Source: BJGO01 sp964640655 (GTDB taxonomy: Bacteria; Bacteroidota; Bacteroidia; Chitinophagales; UBA10324). From it: DNA of 64,000 nt. Positions 29,643-38,242 of this stretch are shown piece by piece; positions within the stretch are counted from its first letter, which is position 1; the number at the start of each line of letters is the position of its first letter. The position numbers and the translations under genes are program-made. The notes under the pieces were generated by a model. The model did not search any database. It saw nothing but the letters and a program-made list of their open reading frames with translations, and was not told where the DNA came from. Location: contig CAZXFT010000002.1 in assembly GCA_964640655.1 (NCBI GenBank), positions 124,001 to 188,000 on the forward strand, read 5' to 3'.

Positions 29643-30641
29643 GTGAACTACATAGGATCAAAACTAAAATTAGCTTCATTCATTTCTTCGGAGATAAAAA
29701 AAATCTGCGGCACATTGCAAAACAAAACCTATGCAGAACCTTTTGGTGGTACAGGTGCAGTTGCCAGAGTTCTTAAGGATAGATTTAAAAAGATGATAGT
29801 GAACGATGCTGAAGCATATGCTTATGTGTTGTTAAGACATTACATCGGTAACACGAAGTTCATAGACAGCAGAGAGAAAATACAGGATTTAAATAGATTA
29901 ACACCCGTTCAAGGATTTATATACAAGAACTATTGTGCAGGCAGTGGCAGTGGCAGAAATTATTTCACCGATAACAATGGAATGAAGATAGATATCATGC
30001 GATTGCAGATTGAAAAATGGAAAGAGACGGTAAAAGTTTCAGAAGATGAATATTATCTGTTGCTGGCCTCTCTGTTGGAATGTGCCGATGCACTGGCTAA
30101 TACCGCATCGGTATACGGCGCATTTTTGAAACAGATAAAAAAGTCAGCATCAGCCTCATTACATCTTACTGATGCACCTTACATCGTATGCAAAACAAAG
30201 ACAGAAGTGTATCAAGAGGATGCCAATAGGCTCATCAAAAAAATTAAAGGTGATGTGTTGTATTTAGACCCGCCATACAATCAAAGGCAGTATGGAGCCA
30301 ATTATCATTTGCTCAATACCATTGCACTATATGATAATTTTGTACCGCAGGGCAAAACTGGGCTTCGTCCCGAATACAGTCGCAGCGCGTATTGCAGCCG
30401 TACGCAGGTGTATGCAGCTTTTGATGAGTTGTTGTTCAATGCCGATTTTGAATTCATTTTTATCAGTTATAATAATGAAGGATTGTTGGATGAAGATGCG
30501 CTGAAGAAGATTTGCGAACAGTACGGCTCTTATAGGTTGATTAAAAAACCATATCAACGATTTCGTGCAGACAAAGCTGATGCGCGCCAACATAAGGCTT
30601 CGAGCACCGAAGAACACTTGCACGTATTGATTAAAAAGTGA
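29643..30641 (+). CDS. D12-class (alpha-group) N6-adenine DNA methyltransferase
   Basis: This 332-residue protein has the motif order of the alpha group: motif X at the N-terminus (NYIGSKLKLASF), motif I for SAM binding (YAEPFGGTGAVARVL), and motif IV DPPY at residues 209-212 followed by NQRQYGANYHLL. The C-terminal YNNEG segment is common in this class. It would methylate the exocyclic amine of adenine in a short recognition site; the site cannot be read from sequence. The start is GTG at 29643, 4 bases after the stop of the putative endonuclease. If the pair is a restriction-modification system, this protein protects the host. If the upstream gene is not a nuclease, it is an orphan methylase. 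The flanking genes are housekeeping (dnaJ, frr). Confidence 0.92.
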   Translation: MNYIGSKLKLASFISSEIKKICGTLQNKTYAEPFGGTGAVARVLKDRFKKMIVNDAEAYAYVLLRHYIGNTKFIDSREKIQDLNRLTPVQGFIYKNYCAGSGSGRNYFTDNNGMKIDIMRLQIEKWKETVKVSEDEYYLLLASLLECADALANTASVYGAFLKQIKKSASASLHLTDAPYIVCKTKTEVYQEDANRLIKKIKGDVLYLDPPYNQRQYGANYHLLNTIALYDNFVPQGKTGLRPEYSRSAYCSRTQVYAAFDELLFNADFEFIFISYNNEGLLDEDALKKICEQYGSYRLIKKPYQRFRADKADARQHKASSTEEHLHVLIKK

Positions 30642-30660
30642 TGGGCAAACATTAAATTTG
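30627..30660 (+). promoter_or_regulatory. Bacteroidota promoter for frr
   Basis: TTG at 30627-30629, a 23-base spacer and TAAATTTG at 30653-30660, an exact TAnnTTTG match, 27 bases before the frr ATG. The TTG lies inside the end of the methyltransferase gene. Confidence 0.6.
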
Positions 30661-30687
30661 CGCCTCAATAAAACACCAAACGAGTTT

Positions 30688-31248
30688 ATGCCTACCGTTC
30701 AACACTTTCTCGATGATGCGAAAAATCATATGGAGAAAACATTACAGCATTTAGAAAACGAATTGACTAAAGTTCGTGCAGGAAAAATTTCTCCTTCGCT
30801 GCTTGATGGCATTTCAGTGGATTATTATGGCGCTCCAACTCCCATTAATCAGGTAGCGAATGTTTCTGTTGCAGACTCACGCACACTCACTATTCAGCCC
30901 TGGGAAAAGAAAATGCTCGATGCCATTGAGCGTGCTATCATTGGCGCCAACATTGGTATTACTCCAATGAACGATGGCACTATGATTAAACTGTTTATGC
31001 CACCGCTCACTGAAGAGCGTCGTAAAGAGTTTGTGAAGAAAGCGCATCAGATCACAGAGCACGAACGTGTGGCTATTCGCAGCATTCGCCGCGATGCTAT
31101 TGAACATATTAAAAAACTGAGTAAAGATTCGGTGCCCGAAGATGAAATTAAAACCGGGGAAACCAGAGTTCAGCAATTAACTGATAAATACATTAGTATG
31201 ATAGATAAACATCTCGAAGCAAAAGAAAAAGAAATTATGACTGTGTAA
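30688..31248 (+). CDS. frr: Ribosome recycling factor
   Basis: This 186-residue protein has the expected length and the RRF landmarks: KTLQHLENELTKVRAGK at the N-terminal helix, YYGAPTPINQVANV at the domain II hinge, then LTIQPWEK and the long C-terminal helices containing VAIRSIRRDAIEHIKKL. With EF-G it splits the post-termination ribosome. The ATG at 30688 is preferred over an in-frame TTG at 30658 because a promoter box overlaps the latter. In many Bacteroidota frr follows pyrH, but here it follows the methyltransferase, which suggests an insertion between frr and its usual neighbour or local rearrangement. A bidirectional terminator follows. Confidence 0.97.
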   Translation: MPTVQHFLDDAKNHMEKTLQHLENELTKVRAGKISPSLLDGISVDYYGAPTPINQVANVSVADSRTLTIQPWEKKMLDAIERAIIGANIGITPMNDGTMIKLFMPPLTEERRKEFVKKAHQITEHERVAIRSIRRDAIEHIKKLSKDSVPEDEIKTGETRVQQLTDKYISMIDKHLEAKEKEIMTV

Positions 31249-31266
31249 ATGGTTATCCTTATCAAT

Positions 31267-31296
31267 AAAAAGGCGGCTGTTCAGCCGCCTTTTTTT
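31267..31296. terminator. Bidirectional terminator between frr and T9SS cargo gene
   Basis: AAAAAGGCGGCT (31267-31278) pairs with AGCCGCCTTTTT (from 31283) around a 4-base loop, with an A run before and a T run after. The end overlaps the stop codon of the minus-strand gene at 31295. Confidence 0.92.
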
Positions 31297-33190
31297 ATTC
31301 GCTTTTCACGAAGCGAATGATGCTTTGTTTTTGGTGTTCATCTTTAATATGCAGCTGATAGGTGCCGGGGCTGAGTGTTGAAACATCTATGAAAGTAGTA
31401 GAACTTGATGTTTGTGAAATTATCAATCGTCCAAGTATATCAGAGATTTGAATGATATATGTGTTGTTGCCAGATAGTCCGTCGATATACAATAAATTAT
31501 TGCAAGGATTAGGATAAACATGAACAGGAATCTGGAATAAGGTGCCAACAGAATTGAATATACTTACATTTAAGTAAGCGGTGTCGTTACACACGCCATT
31601 GCTTTCTACTATTATTAGTTGTCCTGTAGTGTTGTCGTTCCAGGTGACACTAATGCTGTTGGTTGATTGCCCGTTGAGAATAGCACCGTTTGTAGCCGTC
31701 CAGTTGTAGGTGTTGCCTGTGTTTTGTGTCACAGAATAATTATAGTTCTGAAAGGCGTTTACATTCATAGGTCCGATGATTGGAGAGGTGTTTACAGCAG
31801 GAACCACACTTACATCAAGTTCGAGAGATGCGCCGCTGCATCCGTTGGAATCGGTAACGGTAACTGTAAATGTGCCGCTGTTGATAACATTAATAGCACT
31901 GGAAGTGCTGCCATTAGACCATTGATAATTCTGATATTCAGCCGTACTTAATATAATAGTGTCCCCACTACAAAATAAAGTGCTGCCACTGCTGTTAATC
32001 ACCGGTTCAGGGTTGTCGCTCTGTGTTATGGTTATTACATCCGAAGGACTATTACAGCCATTCAAATCATTTACCTCTACTTGATATTGGCCTGACTCGT
32101 ACACTATAATGCTTTGAAGTGTATCGCCGGTGTTCCACAGATAACTTAATCCATCGCTGGCAGTAAGTATGGCACTGTCGCCACTACAAAAGGATAATGA
32201 AGTTGCTGTTAATGTTGGTCCTGCAAAAACGTTTACCTGAATAGTATCATAACAAATAGTATTGCCATCAGTAACTATTATGGAAGCAGAAACCGAAGAG
32301 GGTATATTGTATGTGATTGTTTGGGTTGTGTCTCCGGTGCTCCATTGATAGTTATAATCATTGCTGTAGTTATTAAATGGTACATCATTGCTCCATAGGA
32401 CACCATTTAACAAAGAACCGAAATTGTTATTACCGCTTTTATCGCTAACCAGAAAACCACTACCCTGATTGAAATCGAAGTATAAAGACAATTGACTCTC
32501 TTCTGACGATTTTAGTTGACGATACATCTTGTCAACTATTTCCTGTTGCGAGAGCGAGCGCTTCCATATGCGCAGTTCATCCATCCATCCACGTGTATAA
32601 TAAGGATATGCAGTGTATTGATGACGGCCTATGTTTAAACTGTAATTGTTTTGTCCGAATGAAATTGTACCGGTGGTTTCAATTTCTAATACTCCATTTA
32701 TGTACAAACGGCGTATGTTGTTGTTCCCTGTATAGCAAAGGTGCACCCATTGTCCAAAGGCCGGATTCATATTTGGCCCGTAAATGATATTCATTGGTTG
32801 CGGATAAGGAGAGCCTTGTGCACGGAAACCACCGAAATAACTGTTTCCAACAAAATCAGGATAACGACCTAAAGCATACCAGCCAATTGTAGTGTCGGGG
32901 CCTTTAGATATTAGATAATAAAAACCGATAGTATCGGGCTTATACCAGCATTCAACGGTAAAAGACGTATCAATATTTAGTGAACTGTTATTCAATACGG
33001 CAATGTAGTCGTTGATTCCATCAAAACGAACGCTGTATCTGTTTTGGCGTTTGAGGGCCTTTATTGTAACCGGTTCTCCTTTGCACACTGTCGTATCGGG
33101 CGTGGTAATCATAGACTCGCTGCAGTCTAGTTGTGCCTGTGAAGCAATGGAAATCAGTGTTAAGAGTAAAGTCAGATATTTTTTTATCAT
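31295..33190 (-). CDS. Secreted LamG-domain protein with Ig-like repeats and T9SS sorting domain
   Basis: The signal peptide is MIKKYLTLLLTLISIASQAQ. A laminin-G/concanavalin-like jelly-roll follows (about residues 50-260; VRFDGINDYIAV, FTVECWYKPDT, WMDELRIWKRSLSQQEI). Two or three Ig-like modules of the CSGDSAxL/SYLWNTGDT/GQYxVEVxDxNGC type come next (about 275-470), then a PKD-like stretch and a type A T9SS sorting domain beginning VYPNPCNN. LamG folds usually bind carbohydrate or protein, so the protein may be a surface lectin-like component, but its ligand is unknown. It is last in a minus-strand row with the AIM24-like, hbd and mscS genes, only 18 bases from its neighbour. Confidence 0.88.
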   Translation of the reverse strand: MIKKYLTLLLTLISIASQAQLDCSESMITTPDTTVCKGEPVTIKALKRQNRYSVRFDGINDYIAVLNNSSLNIDTSFTVECWYKPDTIGFYYLISKGPDTTIGWYALGRYPDFVGNSYFGGFRAQGSPYPQPMNIIYGPNMNPAFGQWVHLCYTGNNNIRRLYINGVLEIETTGTISFGQNNYSLNIGRHQYTAYPYYTRGWMDELRIWKRSLSQQEIVDKMYRQLKSSEESQLSLYFDFNQGSGFLVSDKSGNNNFGSLLNGVLWSNDVPFNNYSNDYNYQWSTGDTTQTITYNIPSSVSASIIVTDGNTICYDTIQVNVFAGPTLTATSLSFCSGDSAILTASDGLSYLWNTGDTLQSIIVYESGQYQVEVNDLNGCNSPSDVITITQSDNPEPVINSSGSTLFCSGDTIILSTAEYQNYQWSNGSTSSAINVINSGTFTVTVTDSNGCSGASLELDVSVVPAVNTSPIIGPMNVNAFQNYNYSVTQNTGNTYNWTATNGAILNGQSTNSISVTWNDNTTGQLIIVESNGVCNDTAYLNVSIFNSVGTLFQIPVHVYPNPCNNLLYIDGLSGNNTYIIQISDILGRLIISQTSSSTTFIDVSTLSPGTYQLHIKDEHQKQSIIRFVKSE

Positions 33191-33208
33191 ATGCTGTTGT
33201 AAGTTTTA

Positions 33209-34000
33209 TTATTTATTGTCGCCGTCAATCAGGTTGCCTAAACCGCCGAGTATACTGCCTTCTTCTCTGCTTTTGCTTGTGGCGAAGCGTAAGATACGTT
33301 CGGCTAACCTGCTGATGGGAATAGATTGAATCCAAACCTTGCCCGGACCAGTGAGCGTTGCAAAGAACACCCCTTCGCCTCCAAATAGCGTATTACGAAT
33401 TCCACCGACAAATTCAATATCGTAATTTGTATTTGGTGTAAAGGCAACTATGCACCCGGTATCAATGCGAAGTTTTTCGCCGGGTCGAAGTTCTTTCTCC
33501 ATAATGTAACCGCAAGAGTGTACGAAACATAAGCCGTCTCCTTCAAGTTTTTGCATAATGAATCCTTCACCACCAAAGAGCCCTGTACCTAACCTACGTT
33601 GAAATTCAATTCCTATAGAAACGCCTTTTGCAGCACACAGGAAAGAGTCTTTCTGGCAAATCATCTTGCCATTGAGTTGAGCCAGGTTTAAAGGAATGAT
33701 TTTACCGGGATATGGTGCTGCGAATATTATGCGACGCTTCATAGTTCCATAATTGGAGTAAGCTGTCATAAAGAGACTTTCGCCGGTTAGCAGTCTTTTT
33801 CCTGCTGATAGAACTTTTCCGAGCAGCCCGCTTTGTTGTTGCGAACCATCACCAAATATAGTCTCCATACGTATGTCTTCCTCCATAGTCATCATAGCAC
33901 CGGCTTCGGCAACTGCGGTTTCTGTGGGTTCGAGTTCAATCTCTACGCACTGCATTTCTTCTCCAAGAATGCGATAGTCTATTTCGTGATTTAAAGTCAT
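33209..34000 (-). CDS. AIM24/TIGR00266 family protein
   Basis: This is a 263-residue soluble beta-rich protein. The sequence has the family traits: an early EAGAMMTMEEDI, the stretch GKRLLTGESLFMTAYSN, repeated Gly-rich turns LFGGEGFIMQKLEGDG and LFGGEGVFFATLTGPG, and an internal GCIVAFTPNTNYDIEFV. Bacterial members are widespread with no assigned biochemical function; the yeast relative AIM24 is mitochondrial. No signal peptide or membrane segment is visible, so it is probably cytoplasmic. It lies between hbd and a T9SS cargo gene on the same strand with short spacers, suggesting joint transcription. A CATCTTTG element at 34017-34024 could be its own weak promoter. Confidence 0.88.
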   Translation of the reverse strand: MTLNHEIDYRILGEEMQCVEIELEPTETAVAEAGAMMTMEEDIRMETIFGDGSQQQSGLLGKVLSAGKRLLTGESLFMTAYSNYGTMKRRIIFAAPYPGKIIPLNLAQLNGKMICQKDSFLCAAKGVSIGIEFQRRLGTGLFGGEGFIMQKLEGDGLCFVHSCGYIMEKELRPGEKLRIDTGCIVAFTPNTNYDIEFVGGIRNTLFGGEGVFFATLTGPGKVWIQSIPISRLAERILRFATSKSREEGSILGGLGNLIDGDNK

Positions 34001-34026
34001 TATTAATAATTGCTTACAAAGATGTG

Positions 34027-34887
34027 TTATGATGAGTAATCATAAAAACCTTTACCATTTTTTTTACCGTATCTTCCTTCATCAACTAATTTTTGCTGTA
34101 ATTGGCTTGGAGCAAATTGTGGTGCATGGTTCATTAACTCATACAGTGACTTGGTAACATTCAGATTTGCATCCACACCTATCAGGTCAATGAGTCTGAA
34201 TGGGCCCATTTTAAACCCGCAGGATTCTAGAAGTATGTCAACTGTTTCAACATCAGCCATTCCTTCTTCTACTATCTTAATGGGTTCGGTATGATACATC
34301 TTGCCAATGCGGTTAACGATAAAGCCCGGACGGTCTTTAGCGCGAACGGGAACTTTGCCCAACTTGATACATAAGTCAAAAACACATTGAGCAGTTTCAT
34401 TGGATGTAGTTGTGCTTTGCACCACCTCCACTAACTTCATCAGGAATGGTGGATTGAAAAAATGCATTCCGACTATTCTTTCAGGATTAGGAATTTCTTC
34501 TGCAATACTATTTACAGGTATTGATGAGGTGTTTGTGGCAAGTATGGTGTTCGTCCCGTTTGTTTCGTGTAATTGCCTGAAAAGATTTTGTTTCACTTCT
34601 TTATTTTCAACAATAGCTTCTATCACCACTTCTGCTCTAACTTGTTGAATGTCGTCCGTTGTTTTAATTAGAGATAAATAATTCAATTTATCCGCTTCGG
34701 TTATCTTGTTTTTTGAAACTGCAAAAGCAAGGTTTTTTTCAATTTGTTGCAAACCTTTACTTACATAGGCTCCTTCAATATCAAACAGAACAACTTTAAA
34801 ACCGCTCTGAGCGCAAACTTGTGCAATACCGCTTCCCATGGTACCAGCACCGCACACACCAATTGTTTTTATGTCTTCAAGTTTCAC
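34027..34887 (-). CDS. hbd: 3-hydroxybutyryl-CoA dehydrogenase
   Basis: This 286-residue protein begins with the NAD-binding motif GVCGAGTMGSGIAQVCA. The catalytic region includes NTSSIPVN and the HFFNPPFLMKLVEV stretch with the active His, and the C-terminal domain has GFIVNRI. It is the short stand-alone form, not fused to enoyl-CoA hydratase. It interconverts 3-hydroxyacyl-CoA and 3-oxoacyl-CoA with NAD(P), in butanoate metabolism or beta-oxidation, in the cytoplasm. It starts 5 bases after mscS ends, so the two share a transcript although the functions are unrelated. Confidence 0.94.
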   Translation of the reverse strand: MKLEDIKTIGVCGAGTMGSGIAQVCAQSGFKVVLFDIEGAYVSKGLQQIEKNLAFAVSKNKITEADKLNYLSLIKTTDDIQQVRAEVVIEAIVENKEVKQNLFRQLHETNGTNTILATNTSSIPVNSIAEEIPNPERIVGMHFFNPPFLMKLVEVVQSTTTSNETAQCVFDLCIKLGKVPVRAKDRPGFIVNRIGKMYHTEPIKIVEEGMADVETVDILLESCGFKMGPFRLIDLIGVDANLNVTKSLYELMNHAPQFAPSQLQQKLVDEGRYGKKNGKGFYDYSS

Positions 34888-34892
34888 CGTTA

Positions 34893-35993
34893 TTAACTTT
34901 TATTTTTCATTTCTATGATTCGGGTAGCCTTTGCATATACACCACCGTGCCTGCATATAATGTCATCAATCTGAAAGTTCACCTTCTCCTTGTATTCCAT
35001 AAAATTTCTGAACTCTATCTGATTGATGTTGTAAACCAGCGATAGTTCATAGCCATTATCTTTAAACTCGTTGAAGCAAACCACAAAATCATTTTCAATA
35101 AACTCGGTGTTGAGCATAAAATCTGAAATCTTTTCAACAATTTTTTTTAATGACTCCGTTCCTGTTTCATAACCAAGTATGATAGTGGTATCAACATATC
35201 TATAGGTACGCATGGAAAGATTGTCCACGCTTGTTTCTACCATCATCTTATTCGGCAGTGTTACATATGTTTTATTGAAGGTGCGTAAGCGTGTACTGCG
35301 AAAGCCAATGTTTTCAACAGTTCCGGTAATATCATCAACTCTGACAATATCTCCTATTGCAAATGGTTTGTCCAGAAAGATGGTAATGGAAGCAAAAAGA
35401 TTCTTCAGGCTTTCCTGTGCTGCCAATGCAATAGCCAAACCTCCAATACCTAACCCGGCTATTAGTGAGGCAATATTGACTTTAAAAATGTTGCTAAGCA
35501 CAGCAAACAAGGACACAACAACAATTATCACCTTTAATGAATCCTTTACAAATGGAACTAACATATCGTCCATTTTCGACTCTGTTTGTGTTGCGCGTTC
35601 TGCTATTAACACACCTATAAAATCAATGATGCGTAATACAAACCAAGTGAAACTAATGCCAAGCATTAGTTTTAGAATGTCAAAAAGGACTTGGTTAAGA
35701 TGAATGTCATTGAAGTCTATATCCCACTTGGCAGGGTAGTGCAACAGGTTTATGGCGAAACTGAAAATGATGAGCATCAGCATCCACTGTGCAGGTTCCA
35801 GAACCAACTCATTGAAGGTTTTTACTTTGTTCTCTTTAGAAAACCTTCGGAAAATGGTATAAACTGCTGAACCAAGTAATTTGGATAAATAACGTTTGAA
35901 TACAAAAACAAAAAGCATTAATCCCGCAACCCATAGCCAATCGTCTAAGGTGTTATCCAGGATTTTGATTTTTTCCAGTTCACTCATCTTCAT
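34893..35993 (-). CDS. MscS-family mechanosensitive ion channel
   Basis: The protein has about 366 residues from the ATG at 35993. An upstream in-frame ATG at 36041 is rejected because an exact -7 promoter box lies between the two. Four or five hydrophobic helices occupy residues 15-180. The pore-lining TM3-like segment is IASLIAGLGIGGLAIALAAQ, rich in Gly and Ala as in MscS, followed by the MscS beta-domain (FAIGDIVRVDDITGTVENIG, TRLRTFNKTYVTLPN). It should open under membrane tension and release solutes on osmotic downshift. It heads a minus-strand row with hbd and the AIM24-like gene. Confidence 0.93.
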   Translation of the reverse strand: MKMSELEKIKILDNTLDDWLWVAGLMLFVFVFKRYLSKLLGSAVYTIFRRFSKENKVKTFNELVLEPAQWMLMLIIFSFAINLLHYPAKWDIDFNDIHLNQVLFDILKLMLGISFTWFVLRIIDFIGVLIAERATQTESKMDDMLVPFVKDSLKVIIVVVSLFAVLSNIFKVNIASLIAGLGIGGLAIALAAQESLKNLFASITIFLDKPFAIGDIVRVDDITGTVENIGFRSTRLRTFNKTYVTLPNKMMVETSVDNLSMRTYRYVDTTIILGYETGTESLKKIVEKISDFMLNTEFIENDFVVCFNEFKDNGYELSLVYNINQIEFRNFMEYKEKVNFQIDDIICRHGGVYAKATRIIEMKNKS

Positions 35994-36007
35994 ATGAATA
36001 TGTATTG

Positions 36008-36015
36008 CAAAAATA
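36008..36015 (-). promoter_or_regulatory. Bacteroidota -7 box for mscS
   Basis: Minus strand TATTTTTG, an exact TAnnTTTG match, 14 bases before the ATG at 35993. It decides the start of the MscS gene. Confidence 0.65.
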
Positions 36016-36144
36016 GTTTGAAATAAAAATTGATAGATCATTGAACAGTTTATCGGTCAGCAGATGCAACTTGTGGGAAACAAGAATGAACTCTAACAGA
36101 TAATAGACTGTCAGCGATTTAATTTAGCCACACCTAAAATTTTT

Positions 36145-37308
36145 ATGCTCGACGAATTTCTCTCTTCCCTTAGTGTACAGGATATAGTTGACCGCGATGC
36201 GCTCAGTCCCGATCAAATGGCAAATTGCATTCTCATTCACGAAACTGTAGTGCCTGATATTATGGGGGCACATATTGCAATTATTGGCATTAAAGACGAC
36301 AGAGGTTCGGTACGTAATAAGGGTTGTGCCAAAGCGCCTGACGCCATTCGCAAGCAGTTGTATCAAATGTATATGCCACATAAACATCTGAAGATTGTTG
36401 ATTTGGGTAATTTGGAGAAAGGAGCCAAGCCACGTGACACCTATGTGGCTTTAAGTAAAATAGTAACTGAGCTGTTTCAGCATAAAATTGTTCCCATCAT
36501 CATTGGTGGTTCACACGATGTGAGTTATGGGCAGTATGGCGGCTATCAGGAATTTGGTAAGATGATCAATGTTGCTGTGGTTGATAGTTTCATCGACATA
36601 CGTGAAAATGAAGAGCAAATCAATGCCGATAATTTTTTAATCAACTTACTTACTCATCAACCCAATTTCTTATTCAACTATAGTCAGTTGGCTTATCAGG
36701 TGCATTATGCCTCACCGATGACTATAGATACATTGGACAAGTTGTATTTTGATATGTATCGTTTGGGTAAGCTACGCGAAAACATACATGCGGTAGAGCC
36801 ATTGATGCGCGATACGGATATGGTGAGCTTCGACATCAGCGCTGTTCGTTTCAGCGATGCTCCGGGTAATGGCAATGCCACACCTAACGGACTCACAGGT
36901 GAAGATGCCTGTCAGATAGCCCGTTATGCCGGACTCAGCGACCGCCTTAGCTCTTTTGGTCTTTATGAGGTTAATCCTGTAATGGATAATCGCAACCAAA
37001 CGTTAATGCTTGCTTCTCAGATGATATGGTATTTTATGGAAGGATTTGCTAATCGCAAAAAGCTGATACCAAAAGATAACGATGCCGACTTCACTAAGTT
37101 TATTGTTCATCTGGCGGAGCATAATTATGAACTGGTGTTTTGGAAAAATGTGAAGCATGATATTTGGTGGATGGAAGTACCGGCAGGACACAAGAGTAAA
37201 AGACCAAACAAAAAACATTTGATTCCCTGCACTTACGATGATTATCAGCAAGCCTGTCGCGAGGAACTTCCCGAACGCTGGCTGAAAACACACGAGAAAT
37301 TATCCTGA
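36145..37308 (+). CDS. Arginase/formimidoylglutamase-fold protein with altered metal site
   Basis: This 387-residue protein has the ureohydrolase framework. GGSHDVSYG (H124) corresponds to GGDHS, VVDSFID to DAHxD and SFDISAVRFSDAPGNG to SFDVDxxDPxxAPGTG. Of the six usual manganese ligands, H124, D147, D151 and D230 remain, but the DAHxD His is Phe149 and the second Asp of SFDVD is Ser232. A normal two-manganese site is therefore unlikely, so the hydrolase may be inactive or may do something else. I recall related Bacteroidota proteins with the same SFDxSA change, often labelled formimidoylglutamase. It leads a plus-strand row with an EamA permease, yicC and an L,D-transpeptidase. No histidine-degradation genes are nearby. 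Confidence 0.8.
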   Translation: MLDEFLSSLSVQDIVDRDALSPDQMANCILIHETVVPDIMGAHIAIIGIKDDRGSVRNKGCAKAPDAIRKQLYQMYMPHKHLKIVDLGNLEKGAKPRDTYVALSKIVTELFQHKIVPIIIGGSHDVSYGQYGGYQEFGKMINVAVVDSFIDIRENEEQINADNFLINLLTHQPNFLFNYSQLAYQVHYASPMTIDTLDKLYFDMYRLGKLRENIHAVEPLMRDTDMVSFDISAVRFSDAPGNGNATPNGLTGEDACQIARYAGLSDRLSSFGLYEVNPVMDNRNQTLMLASQMIWYFMEGFANRKKLIPKDNDADFTKFIVHLAEHNYELVFWKNVKHDIWWMEVPAGHKSKRPNKKHLIPCTYDDYQQACREELPERWLKTHEKLS

Positions 37309-37322
37309 TTGCCCGGTAATAC

Positions 37323-38228
37323 GTGAGCGGTAAACTGCAAGCCCATTTGTTTTTATTCTTAGCCAACCTCATTTATGGGGTTAGCTTCACCATTGCCAAA
37401 GATGTTGTACCGGTTTATGTTGGCCCCTTCGGAGCTATTGTTATCAGAGTTTCAGTGTCGCTATTATTATTTGCACTTTCGTATTTCATATTTATTCGCG
37501 AAAAAATTTACCGCCGCGATTTAATACTCATTGCTGCCTGCGGGCTATTTGGAGTAGCACTAAATCAATTACTCTTTTTCAAAGGCTTGTCCATTACCAC
37601 ACCCATCAATGCGGCATTAATAATGACAACTACACCCATAATGGTTGTTTTGATTTCCTATTTCACCGGTCGTGATTATATGAACCTGTGGCGCGTTGTA
37701 GGTATTCTATTAGGTGTGTGTGGCGCACTTACAATTATATTATATGGTAAGGATGTTTCATTTACCGGTGGCCGCAGATTCGGAGATTTGTGCATTTTCA
37801 TAAATGCGGCTTCCTACGCAGTGTATATAGTCATTGTAAAGCCTTTGATGTTCAGGTATCATCCGATTACCATCATCACACTTGTTTTTTTGTTTGGAAG
37901 TTTTATTGTATGGCCAATTGGATATTCTGAGTTTATCGAAATCGACTGGCATCTGATGCCACAGATGATATTACTTGAACTGGCATTCATTGTTTTAGCA
38001 ACTACCTTCCTTGCTTATCTGTTCAATATTCTTGCTATGAAACACGCCTCACCGGGTGTGGTAGGTATTTATATTTATTCGCAGCCAGCAATAGCAACCA
38101 TGTTTGCATTACTAATGCAAAAAGATACGTTCAGTTGGGAAAAGATGTTGGCTACGCTGATGATTTTTACTGGAGTTTACCTGGTCAGCTTTGCAGGTAA
38201 AAAACATACAACACAGCTTGCTAAATAG
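37323..38228 (+). CDS. EamA/DMT-family membrane transporter
   Basis: This 301-residue protein has ten hydrophobic segments, formed by two related halves of five, as in the drug/metabolite transporter superfamily. Typical features are the N-terminal HLFLFLANLIYGVSFTIAK, the GVALNQLLFFKGLSITTPINAAL stretch of the first half and ALMQKDTFSWEKMLATLMIFTGVYLV at the end. It is an inner-membrane exporter or importer of small metabolites; the substrate cannot be inferred. The start is GTG at 37323, 14 bases after the arginase-like gene, with which it is probably co-transcribed. Confidence 0.9.
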   Translation: MSGKLQAHLFLFLANLIYGVSFTIAKDVVPVYVGPFGAIVIRVSVSLLLFALSYFIFIREKIYRRDLILIAACGLFGVALNQLLFFKGLSITTPINAALIMTTTPIMVVLISYFTGRDYMNLWRVVGILLGVCGALTIILYGKDVSFTGGRRFGDLCIFINAASYAVYIVIVKPLMFRYHPITIITLVFLFGSFIVWPIGYSEFIEIDWHLMPQMILLELAFIVLATTFLAYLFNILAMKHASPGVVGIYIYSQPAIATMFALLMQKDTFSWEKMLATLMIFTGVYLVSFAGKKHTTQLAK

Positions 38229-38242
38229 CTGTAATATTGACT

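Noticed and set aside
35994..36041. Longer start for the MscS protein at 36041
   Set aside because: An exact -7 box (36008-36015) lies inside the extension, and the added residues are not typical of MscS.
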